From Chitinophaga filiformis (GTDB taxonomy: Bacteria > Bacteroidota > Bacteroidia > Chitinophagales > Chitinophagaceae): DNA of 64,000 nucleotides. The notes beneath the pieces were generated by a model. It made no database searches. It worked only from the letters and a program-made list of their open reading frames with translations, and was not told the origin of the DNA. Position 1 is the first letter of the stretch; each line of letters starts with the position of its first letter. Below, one piece after another: positions 53,104 to 60,669 of the stretch. The stretch spans positions 1,276,264-1,340,263 of the forward strand of contig NZ_FNBN01000002.1 of assembly GCF_900102545.1 (NCBI RefSeq), given 5' to 3'. A program made the position numbers and the translations under genes.

Positions 53104-53733
53104 TTAAAGTATGTGTTGCTTTATTTTTTCGATGTCCTGCAGCAGCTTGTTCCTGTTGCCTGTCATGGCAGCTTCGTAACCGCTGGTATTGTTTTCGATC
53201 TTCGCTTCGTTCTCTGCGATCTCCTGTGTGAGCACACCGATCTGTTGCTGCAGGTTTTGTATTTCCTGCGACAGCTTTTGTATGCGCGCCTGCACCTCGT
53301 CTACTTCCTTTTTCTTGTTCTGGACTTTATCCAGCAAGGCCTGGTCTACCGTGTTATGAAAGGCTGCAGCATCTGCATCCAGTATCTTCAGGTATTCCTG
53401 GGCCGAGGACAGGAGCTTTTGTTTGTCCAGTCCCTGTGCCTGCAAACCGGCGAAGGCAGCAGTGAAGCGGGCGCCTTCGTCTTTGATGACATGCATCGCT
53501 TCCGTCATTTTCGCGAACTCATAGTAGTCCGGACCGGGAAGGTTTGCGTCAGCAAACAACTTGTTGAAGTAGTCGCTGAACTTGTGATCCGTATCTCCGG
53601 AAGTACGTATTTCCGTATTACGCGGAGGCGGCGGAGATGCTTGCGCAGACGGTGTTGCAGCATCCGCTTCTTTTTTTTCCTTATCCTCCATTTCTATGAA
53701 GGCGGATAAGATTTTTTTACCTAGTGAAGGCAT
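53104..53733 (-). CDS. Coiled-coil protein, first gene of the ABC operon
   Basis: 209 residues from the ATG at 53733 (MPSLGKKILSAF); an earlier ATG at 53793 adds residues without domain sense. After a low-complexity Ala/Pro linker (TPSAQASPPPPRN) comes a helical domain (~55-120, FSDYFNKLFADANLPG) and a C-terminal coiled coil (VDEVQARIQKLSQEIQNLQQQI ... EIAENEAKIEN). No signal peptide or membrane helix, so cytoplasmic. Shares an operon with the anchored coiled-coil and transporter genes, suggesting it docks to them. Confidence 0.78.
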   Translation of the reverse strand: MPSLGKKILSAFIEMEDKEKKEADAATPSAQASPPPPRNTEIRTSGDTDHKFSDYFNKLFADANLPGPDYYEFAKMTEAMHVIKDEGARFTAAFAGLQAQGLDKQKLLSSAQEYLKILDADAAAFHNTVDQALLDKVQNKKKEVDEVQARIQKLSQEIQNLQQQIGVLTQEIAENEAKIENNTSGYEAAMTGNRNKLLQDIEKIKQHIL

Positions 53734-54534
53734 AACATTTGATTTTATAAGGGTGAATGAATCACTGAGTAATGGGCATAGCTCCGCCAGCACGACCTTT
53801 CATCGCGTTTTTTTCCTAAAGCCTTATCGGGGGAAAAGGAGGCAGACACTGCCTGACATGCGGGGGCAGATAGCTATGGCGCCAGTATTACTGACACGTA
53901 GCCTGCCGTTGGTGATGACGTATAAGAATGCCTGCAATGGCAATCTGTATAGCCAACGACTGGAAGTTTTACATTGTAGTTTGGAAATTTGTACGAATGA
54001 ATAAAACCCAGGTTTTGTACCTGCTGAGCCGCTTCGCAACTCCGTTAAATTCTGTACTGTAGATTTTCTTTACAGGGTGGGAATTTCCGGTGGTTATAGC
54101 TCTTCAATGAAGGCGAGCTATCATCTTACCCGAAATGTTGTTTGTCATGTTCTTTGGAGATTGACTCCGCTTTGTTTGATGACGTAAAGATATGACGGTG
54201 TTAACACTTCCTTCACAAATACCAATACAAGCGGTTATTTTTGTTGTAGAATGGTTGCCGGATTTGATGATCGGCAATATAAAGGTATAAGTGCAAATAT
54301 AGGAGGTTGAACGGCACATTCCTGATTTGAACGGAGGCCCAATAATGACCTTACAATCAAATAATTGCAAGGGTAAGCCAGATGCAGAAATCCCCGGGAA
54401 ACTTATCAAGTGACCGAAAAGAAAATACTGCAAAATCCCCTCTTCCAACCACCCACAATATACTGATAACCATCTACTTCTACATAAAAAAACCCCTCGT
54501 TAAATTATCCCGGCAGTTTCCCTATCTTTAAAAC
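53734..54534. other. 801-base gene-free region
   Basis: Between the divergent coiled-coil and Crp/Fnr genes. Open frames at 53824-54039 and 54104-54448 lack coding character and are not called. A small AGCTC...GAGCT hairpin lies near 54099-54122. A TATCTTTA box (54523-54530) four bases before the Crp/Fnr ATG resembles TAnnTTTG but would give a near-leaderless mRNA. The coiled-coil operon promoter was not found. Confidence 0.5.
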
Positions 54535-55110
54535 ATGAATAGCCGGGAATTATTAAAACAGCACATTTTTAAAACCATAACGCTGACTGACGAGCAGTTT
54601 GACTACTTCTTTTCACATTTTACCCCCCTGTCCTTCAAAAAGGGCCAGACGATCATTAGTGAGGGTGATGAGGTAGACTGCGAATACTTTGTCGTTTCCG
54701 GCTGTTTAAAGGCATTTTTTATCAATGATGACATTAAGATGTACATCCTGCAGTTTGCCATGCCTACGTGGTGGACATCTGATTACAATGCGCTTTACAG
54801 TCATTCCCGCGCTACTATTAATGTTGATTGTATTACGGATGCTGAAGTTCTTTGCCTGAAGAGTGCAGACCGCGAAAAGCTCTGTGCTGAAATACATCCG
54901 ATAGAACATTTCTTTCGCTGGCGAACAAACAGGGGTTATGTAGCTTCCCAGAAAAGGCTCCTTTCTTTTATGAATAATGACGCCAAAAAACGGTACGAAG
55001 AGTTGTTGGCCCTCTACCCCGAATTATATAACCTGGTACCGAAACACCTGATAGCCGCTTACCTGGGTATTACCAGGGAAACATTGAGCAGGCTTTATAA
55101 CAACCGTTAA
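54535..55110 (+). CDS. Crp/Fnr family regulator with classical recognition helix
   Basis: 191 residues. N-terminal cyclic-nucleotide-binding-like domain (LSFKKGQTIISEGDEVDCEYFVVSGCLKAFF), long dimer helix, C-terminal HTH LIAAYLGITRETLSRLYNNR. Recognition-helix residues Arg181, Glu182 and Arg186 match the Crp Arg-Glu...Arg triad that reads TGTGA half-sites. Two such sites lie 12-60 bases after its stop, before the YceI operon. That pairing strongly suggests it regulates that operon. Confidence 0.93.
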   Translation: MNSRELLKQHIFKTITLTDEQFDYFFSHFTPLSFKKGQTIISEGDEVDCEYFVVSGCLKAFFINDDIKMYILQFAMPTWWTSDYNALYSHSRATINVDCITDAEVLCLKSADREKLCAEIHPIEHFFRWRTNRGYVASQKRLLSFMNNDAKKRYEELLALYPELYNLVPKHLIAAYLGITRETLSRLYNNR

Positions 55111-55121
55111 CCTTCCCTTCG

Positions 55122-55139
55122 ATGTGATGTATGTCACAT
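55122..55139. promoter_or_regulatory. Crp-type operator 1
   Basis: ATGTGATGTATGTCACAT: ATGTGA-N6-TCACAT, a perfect Crp-like dyad, immediately after the Crp/Fnr gene and ~100 bases before the YceI start. Confidence 0.75.
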
Positions 55140-55148
55140 AATTACTGA

Positions 55149-55166
55149 ATGTGATGTACGTCACGT
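55149..55166. promoter_or_regulatory. Crp-type operator 2
   Basis: ATGTGATGTACGTCACGT: TGTGA-N6-TCACG, centre 27 bases from operator 1. The shared TGTGATGTANGTCAC core shows the two are real copies. Confidence 0.72.
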
Positions 55167-55234
55167 AACCGCCTTGAAATTCCGTCCTTTCTTTGTGTTG
55201 TCAAATCAAACGTAAACAATTAAACATACACAAA

Positions 55235-55756
55235 ATGGAAACGAGAAAATTTCAAATCGTAAACGCACAAAGTAATATAGACTGGACCGGCCGTAAAGTA
55301 ACCGGCGCACACAATGGTACGATAGGCATCAAGGATGGTACATTGATCCTTACTGATGGTAAATTATCTGGTGGTAATTTCGTCATAGATACCACTTCCA
55401 TCAAAATCCTGGACGTAACAGATCCTGCAACAAATGCACAATTTGCCGGACACCTGGCTTCAGATGATTTCTTTTCTATCGACAAATATCCTGAAGCTAC
55501 CCTACAGATCACAGGCGTATCAGGTAATCATGTACAAGGCGATCTTACTATTAAAGGGATCACTCATCCCGTTGCTTTTGATGTCACCATCAATTCCAGC
55601 AATGGCGACACCGTGACTGCCACCGGTAAGCTGGTTATTGACCGTACCAAATATGGCATTAGGTTCCGTTCCGGCAATTTCTTCAAAGACCTTGGAGATA
55701 CACTGATCTACAACGATTTCGATCTGGATGTAACTATCACAGCTAAAGCTGCCTGA
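55235..55756 (+). CDS. YceI family protein
   Basis: 173 residues from the ATG at 55235 (METRKFQ); an upstream in-frame ATG at 55193 adds no signal peptide. YceI lipocalin-like barrel: NSNIDWTGRKVTGAHNGTIGIKDG-type start, FFSIDKYPEATLQITG, GDLTIKGITHPVAFDV and a C-terminal FDLDVTITAKA. Cytoplasmic here; family members bind isoprenoid or quinone-like lipids. First gene of a five-gene operon behind two Crp-type operators. Confidence 0.92.
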   Translation: METRKFQIVNAQSNIDWTGRKVTGAHNGTIGIKDGTLILTDGKLSGGNFVIDTTSIKILDVTDPATNAQFAGHLASDDFFSIDKYPEATLQITGVSGNHVQGDLTIKGITHPVAFDVTINSSNGDTVTATGKLVIDRTKYGIRFRSGNFFKDLGDTLIYNDFDLDVTITAKAA

Positions 55757-55788
55757 TATTAATACTTCACCCCTAAAAATTTAAGAAC

Positions 55789-56007
55789 ATGCCTTACGTA
55801 AAGATTGAACTCACCCGCGAAGGAGTCACCCGTGAGCAGAAACAACAACTGATCAAGGGCGTAACAGACCTGATCACCGATGTACTCAATAAAGATCCCC
55901 AGCTAACACATGTTGTCATACAGGAAGTGAACCTGGACGACTGGGGATTCGCAGGCGAACAGGTATCTGTTCTCCGCGAAAAAGGGATTACAGCAGATAA
56001 AAAATAA
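55789..56007 (+). CDS. 4-oxalocrotonate tautomerase-family protein
   Basis: 72 residues, typical length. Met-Pro start gives the catalytic N-terminal Pro1 after Met removal. Core MPYVKIELTREGVTREQKQQLIKGVTDLI and HVVIQEVNLDDWGFAGEQ. Isomerises or dehalogenates small enol or keto acids. Second gene of the operon, 32 bases after YceI. Confidence 0.92.
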   Translation: MPYVKIELTREGVTREQKQQLIKGVTDLITDVLNKDPQLTHVVIQEVNLDDWGFAGEQVSVLREKGITADKK

Positions 56008-56012
56008 GCACA

Positions 56013-56747
56013 ATGAAAACGCAAACAGTAATAGTGACCGGTGCATCATCCGGTATTGGTAAAGAAGTAGCAAGATACTTTCTTCAAAGAGGAGATAATG
56101 TAGTCATCAATTCCAGCACAGCAGATAAACTGGAAACAGCTTTTAAAGAACTCGGCGGAGGTAGCCATCTCGCGATGGTGGCTGGTAATATAAGCGACAA
56201 AAAGACTGGTGAAAAACTGGTAGCTACCGCAGTTGAAAAATTCGGCTCCGCAGATGTACTGGTCAACAACGCCGGTATATTTGAAACGAAACCATTCCTT
56301 GAAGTGGATGAAGCTTACCTGGACCGCTTTCTGAACACTAACCTGAAAGGTACTTATTTCACCACTCAGGCCGTTATTCCTCAGATGCTGAAACAGCACA
56401 GTGGCGTAGTCATCAACATAGGTACTCCCCTCGTTCATCATGCCCTGGCTGGCGTACCTATCACCGCGCCTATGTCCAGCAAAGGGGCCATCCACTCACT
56501 GACGCTTCAACTGGCAGCTGAATTCGGTAAAGATAATATCCGGGTAAATACCATTGCACCAGGTACAATTCGTACACCGATGCATGGCGATGATGCTGAT
56601 AATACCGCCGGCCTTCACTTGCTGAACCGCATCGGCGAAGTGGAAGACGTTGCAGAAATGGTGTATACGGTTGCAAAGAGTAACTTCATCACTGGCGCTA
56701 TCATCAATGTAGACGGTGGTGCAGGCGCCGGGCATAATATCAGTTGA
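56013..56747 (+). CDS. SDR-like protein lacking the catalytic tyrosine
   Basis: 244 residues. Cofactor motif TGASSGIG, NNAGIF and IRVNTIAPGTIRTPM are present. The expected Tyr-x-x-x-Lys is replaced by APMSSKGAI: Lys is kept but the residue four before it is Pro. The usual catalytic Ser position reads INIGTPLVHHA, so Ser is absent too. The protein keeps the NAD(P) fold but probably is not a normal oxidoreductase; it could be a nucleotide-sensing, binding or atypical enzyme. Starts 5 bases after the tautomerase stop. Confidence 0.88.
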   Translation: MKTQTVIVTGASSGIGKEVARYFLQRGDNVVINSSTADKLETAFKELGGGSHLAMVAGNISDKKTGEKLVATAVEKFGSADVLVNNAGIFETKPFLEVDEAYLDRFLNTNLKGTYFTTQAVIPQMLKQHSGVVINIGTPLVHHALAGVPITAPMSSKGAIHSLTLQLAAEFGKDNIRVNTIAPGTIRTPMHGDDADNTAGLHLLNRIGEVEDVAEMVYTVAKSNFITGAIINVDGGAGAGHNIS

Positions 56748-56748
56748 T

Positions 56749-57204
56749 ATGAAAAAATTATTGTCAATACTCGCTTTTATGGCCTGCATTCCGCTGGCCA
56801 TAAAAGCTCAAAAGGCAAATCACATGGACACACAAAAAGCTGATGTAGCAGCTATTTCCGAAATACTGGAAAGCTATTACTTCAAAGGTATTTATGAGGG
56901 CAACCTCGATCTTCTGAAACCTGTATATCATCCCGGCACTTTACTTTTCGGAGATGTAAAAGGACAACCTTACGCCAAAACCCTGGAGCAATATCTGGAT
57001 GGTGTTGCGCACCGCCAGAGTCCCAAAGATTCAGGTAAACCATTTAAGGGAGATATTATATCTGTCAAAGTGGTGAACTCTATCGCAATAGCGGAGGTGA
57101 AGGTAAAAATGTATGACTTTAATTATCACGAGTTTTTATCTTTCCATAAGATAGATGGCAAATGGCTTATCGTCAATAAAATGATCAGCGACGTTCAGAA
57201 ATAA
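56749..57204 (+). CDS. Exported NTF2-like (SnoaL/lumazine-binding type) protein
   Basis: 151 residues from the ATG at 56749, right after the SDR stop. Signal peptide (CIPLAIKAQ). NTF2-like cone fold: ISEILESYYFKGIYEGNLDLLKPVYHPGTLLFG at the N-terminus and AEVKVKMYDFNYHEFLSFHKIDGKWLIVNKMI at the end. Family members are isomerases or ligand-binding proteins. Fourth gene of the operon; exported while its neighbours are cytoplasmic. Confidence 0.88.
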   Translation: MKKLLSILAFMACIPLAIKAQKANHMDTQKADVAAISEILESYYFKGIYEGNLDLLKPVYHPGTLLFGDVKGQPYAKTLEQYLDGVAHRQSPKDSGKPFKGDIISVKVVNSIAIAEVKVKMYDFNYHEFLSFHKIDGKWLIVNKMISDVQK

Positions 57205-57213
57205 TTTTCAATC

Positions 57214-58296
57214 ATGTGGTATAATACAAAAGTAACGGAGATGCTAGGTATTGAATACCCGATCTTTCAGGGTCCTTTCGGAGGCCGTCTGTCTTCAGCA
57301 GAGCTGGTGGCTGCGGTATCGAATGCCGGAGGACTGGGCGGCTACGGCGCTTATACACTGACGCCGCAGGAGATCATCGCTATAGATGAGGAGATCAAAG
57401 CTGCTACCGGTAACCCTTACAATATTAACCTCTGGGTTTCAGATACTGATGCCATCAATGGCACAGCTACGGATGACATGTATGAAGCCGTAAAAGTACT
57501 TTTCAGGCCCTACTTTGACGAAGCGAATGTTCCATTACCGGAGAAGCCTGCCCCCTTTAAAAGCAGGTATGAGAACCAGGTGGACGTTATCCTGGATATC
57601 CGTCCAAAAGTTTTCAGCTTCGTGTTTGGCATACCATCAGCAGATATACTGGAACAGTGCCGTAAACGGGGCATCATCACCGCAGGTGCAGCTACTACAT
57701 TGGATGAGGCCATCGCACTTGAAAATGCCGGCGTAGACCTGATCATCGCATCCGGTTTCGAGGCAGGAGGTCACCGTCCCTCCTTCCTGGGTTCAGCAAC
57801 GGCCTCCTTCATGGGTACTTTTGTATTGCTTCAATTGATCAGGGAAAAGGTGAAAACACCCGTCATCGCTGCCGGCGGCATTGCTAATGGCAAGGGTATT
57901 GCTGCAGCATTGACACTTGGCGCCAGCGGGGCACAAGTAGGGACAGCCTTTCTGGCCTGCGACGAGTCCAACGCCCTGCCCATTCATAAACAGCTATTAT
58001 TCTCTGACGCTGCGAAATATACAACACTATCAAGGGCTTTCACCGGCAGACTTGGCCGGGGACTTGCTAACAGGATCACCAAAGAAACCGGACACGAAAG
58101 CCCTGTTCTTCCCTTTCCCCTGCAGTCTGCATTTGTCTCGTCGCTGAGAAGTGCTGCAGTTGAACAACAGAAATGGGATATGGTTTATTTCTGGAGCGGA
58201 CAAATTGCACCCATACTGAAGCATACAAAGGCCACGGCATTGATGCAATCGTTAATAGAAGAAACTTCTGCCTGTTTCATTGATCTGAAGGTTTAA
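57214..58296 (+). CDS. Nitronate monooxygenase
   Basis: 360 residues, FMN-dependent TIM barrel of the 2-nitropropane dioxygenase family. LGIEYPIFQGPFGGRL, SNAGGLGGYGAY, ITAGAATTLDEAIALENAGVD, EAGGHRPSF and AAGGIANGKGIAAALTLGASGAQVGTAFLA are the FMN and substrate motifs. Oxidises alkyl nitronates, or may act as an enoyl-type reductase in some clades. Last gene of the operon with its own terminator after it. Confidence 0.94.
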   Translation: MWYNTKVTEMLGIEYPIFQGPFGGRLSSAELVAAVSNAGGLGGYGAYTLTPQEIIAIDEEIKAATGNPYNINLWVSDTDAINGTATDDMYEAVKVLFRPYFDEANVPLPEKPAPFKSRYENQVDVILDIRPKVFSFVFGIPSADILEQCRKRGIITAGAATTLDEAIALENAGVDLIIASGFEAGGHRPSFLGSATASFMGTFVLLQLIREKVKTPVIAAGGIANGKGIAAALTLGASGAQVGTAFLACDESNALPIHKQLLFSDAAKYTTLSRAFTGRLGRGLANRITKETGHESPVLPFPLQSAFVSSLRSAAVEQQKWDMVYFWSGQIAPILKHTKATALMQSLIEETSACFIDLKV

Positions 58297-58322
58297 AGGC
58301 AGATGGTCAACCAGATGTAAGC

Positions 58323-58349
58323 AAAAAGACTACTTCATGTAGTCTTTTT
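58323..58349. terminator. Bidirectional terminator
   Basis: Perfect 11-bp arms AAAAAGACTAC (58323-58333) and complement (58339-58349), 5-base loop. Between the monooxygenase operon and the convergent hydrolase. Confidence 0.88.
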
Positions 58350-58354
58350 GTCGT

Positions 58355-59257
58355 TTATGGCTCATTGGAGGAAGCTCCTATCTTTTCGATCGCCTGCGTC
58401 AGCCGCGTATTGAACTCCGAAGGATTTTCATTCATAGGATAATGTCCCGTTCCATGAATGGGTAACAACATATATGCAATGCCTTTCTTCGTCAATGCAG
58501 CCGTATCAGTAGGCGTATAATCACTGTTAATAAGGTAGATTGTCTTTTTCAAAGACGCCAGTTTATCACTTCCCGGATAACTGTCTCCCCTCTCGAGGCA
58601 GTCAATGGCAATAAGGGTATCAGCATTGGCTATATCATTTAATACCTTCGCCTTTACCAAAGTATCTGTTGTAGATGAGAATAAGTACTGACTGGAATAC
58701 GGCAACACTACTGCCTTATAATTTTGCCTTGCACCCTTGTAAAAATTGGCAGCAGCAGTATCAGGTTGCGTCGGATCCCATCCGGCATTCTTGAAATTAT
58801 CTACACCCACTAAACCGATCACCCGGTCTTTATTTTGCAGCGCAGCCTCGACAATGATATTCCCACTCATGGAGTGCCCCACAAGGATAACATTCTTTAA
58901 ATCCAGCTGTTGCATAACAGCGGAGAGGTCCTCACCATATGCCTCCACCGTCCATTTTTCCCTGTTTTTCCCGGAAGTGCCGAAACCCGGAAGATCGACA
59001 GCCACCACCCGGTATTTTGATTGGAAGAAGTCAAACTGGTCTTTCCAATAGCCCTTATTGATGCACCAGCCATGTACAAAAAGCAGGGTGGTATCTCCTT
59101 TTTTACTGTCATCGTAATTAATATTCACTCCCTGATTATTTATCTTTACCGCTTCACTGGCGGGCGTTTCCTTTTCAGGAGCTGCCTGGTGGCAGGCAAA
59201 CAGGGTGGCTGACAATACTGCCATCAAGGTTACAGGTGAATAGCGCTTCATAAACAT
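58355..59257 (-). CDS. Alpha/beta hydrolase lipoprotein
   Basis: 300 residues (Met3 at 59251 is an alternative start). Lipobox SATLFACHQ. Alpha/beta hydrolase fold: FVHGWCINKGYW (oxyanion region), VGHSMSGNIIVEA with nucleophile Ser, and IHGTGHYPMNENP with catalytic His near the end. Substrate unknown; ester or lactone hydrolysis is the usual role. Located in the cell envelope. Divergent from an acyltransferase gene. Confidence 0.9.
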   Translation of the reverse strand: MFMKRYSPVTLMAVLSATLFACHQAAPEKETPASEAVKINNQGVNINYDDSKKGDTTLLFVHGWCINKGYWKDQFDFFQSKYRVVAVDLPGFGTSGKNREKWTVEAYGEDLSAVMQQLDLKNVILVGHSMSGNIIVEAALQNKDRVIGLVGVDNFKNAGWDPTQPDTAAANFYKGARQNYKAVVLPYSSQYLFSSTTDTLVKAKVLNDIANADTLIAIDCLERGDSYPGSDKLASLKKTIYLINSDYTPTDTAALTKKGIAYMLLPIHGTGHYPMNENPSEFNTRLTQAIEKIGASSNEP

Positions 59258-59405
59258 GCTTTCTGATAATTACCGACAAATTAAGAAAAATCTGGTCAGA
59301 TCACCAGCTTTATGCAACCTTCAGAGGCCCCTTACGACTTTATTATAGGGCTGATGTTGCCTGTATTCAACTTGTCATCATAAATAATTCAGGGTCACAC
59401 TAAAA

Positions 59406-60590
59406 ATGATAAAAAACATTCAGCGGGATACATGGATAGATTATCTGCGGGCTGCAATCACGGTACTGGTAGTTGCTCATCATTCCTCCCTTGCCTATAC
59501 CACCTTCGCACATTTTGACAAAGCAGCGTATATCAACTCCACTCATCCTATCGTGGATAACAGGAGATGGATAGGACTGGATATTTTTGAGAATTTCAAC
59601 GACATATTTTTCATGTCGCTGATGTTTTTCATCGGAGGACTGTTCCTTACCAAAAGCATCGCTAAAAAAGGTACAATGGCTTTTATCAGGGATAGATGCC
59701 TGCGATTGTTCATCCCTTTTATTTTCATCGGAACACTGTCAAATCTGATCGCTCATTTCCCGTCTTTCTATATAGCTCACAATGATGGCAATATCAAAGC
59801 ATATATAGTTGACTTCTTTACTGTTGAAAAATGGCCTGTAGGTCCACCCTGGTTCATATGGGTACTGTTTGCCTTTAACCTGCTGTTTGCGCTGATATAT
59901 GCGCTTGCTAAAAATATCTTCAATAATACAGGCAGCCGGATCAGCCGCCTTGCTAATCGTCCTGTGCTTTGTTTCTTCCTGTTAGCTATACTGACATGGA
60001 TACTATATGTACCGGCAGCCTATAACATCGGAGCCGGTACATGGACTGGCTGGGGGCCGTTCGACTTCCAGCTAAGCCGTATCCTGTTATACTTCGGTTA
60101 TTTTATAACAGGCGCTATTATCGGGAATTCAGATTTTCATAATGGCATCTTTGCCAGGGATTCTATGCTGGTTAACAGATGGAAAATATGGGTAGTACTG
60201 GCGCTGGTCGTCTATTGCATCCTGACAGTAAGCGGGGAAAATAATGTGCTTAAGAATCTTGTTGTGAATCGAGTATTACCTGAGTTCACAGCATGGATGA
60301 TCTACTATACTGTTTATGTATTTTCCTGTGTCCTGAGCTGTATCGCTTTCCTGACCACCTTCAGGGTTATCGCCAACACGCCGAAAGCATGGATGGATTC
60401 ATTGGCTGCCAACGCGTACCTGATATACCTGATTCACTACATCTTCGTGCTCTGGACACAGCTGTTCATGCTGGATCTCGCTACGCCGGTATTTGCGAAA
60501 TTCCTGATCGTATTTTTAAATGCGCTGGCTCTCAGCTGGATGATCAGCATCTTTTTAAGAAGATTTCATTTTGCAAAGAAGTATCTGTAA
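59406..60590 (+). CDS. Acyltransferase 3 family membrane protein
   Basis: 394 residues, ~10 membrane helices. Hallmark N-terminus TWIDYLRAAITVLVVAHHSSL with the conserved His pair (HHSS, ~27) and conserved Arg, FLTKSIAKKGTMAFIRDRCLRLFIPF. Transfers acyl groups to exported glycans, lipids or peptidoglycan in related proteins. Monocistronic; convergent with the chitinase through a shared terminator. Confidence 0.93.
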   Translation: MIKNIQRDTWIDYLRAAITVLVVAHHSSLAYTTFAHFDKAAYINSTHPIVDNRRWIGLDIFENFNDIFFMSLMFFIGGLFLTKSIAKKGTMAFIRDRCLRLFIPFIFIGTLSNLIAHFPSFYIAHNDGNIKAYIVDFFTVEKWPVGPPWFIWVLFAFNLLFALIYALAKNIFNNTGSRISRLANRPVLCFFLLAILTWILYVPAAYNIGAGTWTGWGPFDFQLSRILLYFGYFITGAIIGNSDFHNGIFARDSMLVNRWKIWVVLALVVYCILTVSGENNVLKNLVVNRVLPEFTAWMIYYTVYVFSCVLSCIAFLTTFRVIANTPKAWMDSLAANAYLIYLIHYIFVLWTQLFMLDLATPVFAKFLIVFLNALALSWMISIFLRRFHFAKKYL

Positions 60591-60611
60591 AACAGTTTGT
60601 CATCACAAAAC

Positions 60612-60647
60612 AAAGCGACCGCCCACCAATTGGCGGACGGTCGCTTT
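60612..60647. terminator. Bidirectional terminator
   Basis: Arms AAAGCGACCG (60612-60621) and CGGTCGCTTT (60638-60647) with an inner CC/GG pairing. Between acyltransferase and chitinase 3' ends. Confidence 0.8.
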
Positions 60648-60669
60648 AAAAAGGATTTCTTCGTTATAC

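Noticed and set aside
53026..53709. 227-codon plus-strand frame opposite the coiled-coil genes
   Set aside because: Phe/Leu/Arg-rich translation, antisense of two spaced genes; no domain.
54104..54448. 114-codon frame in the gene-free region
   Set aside because: No coding-like composition or homology-like motif; long polar/Cys-rich low-information sequence.
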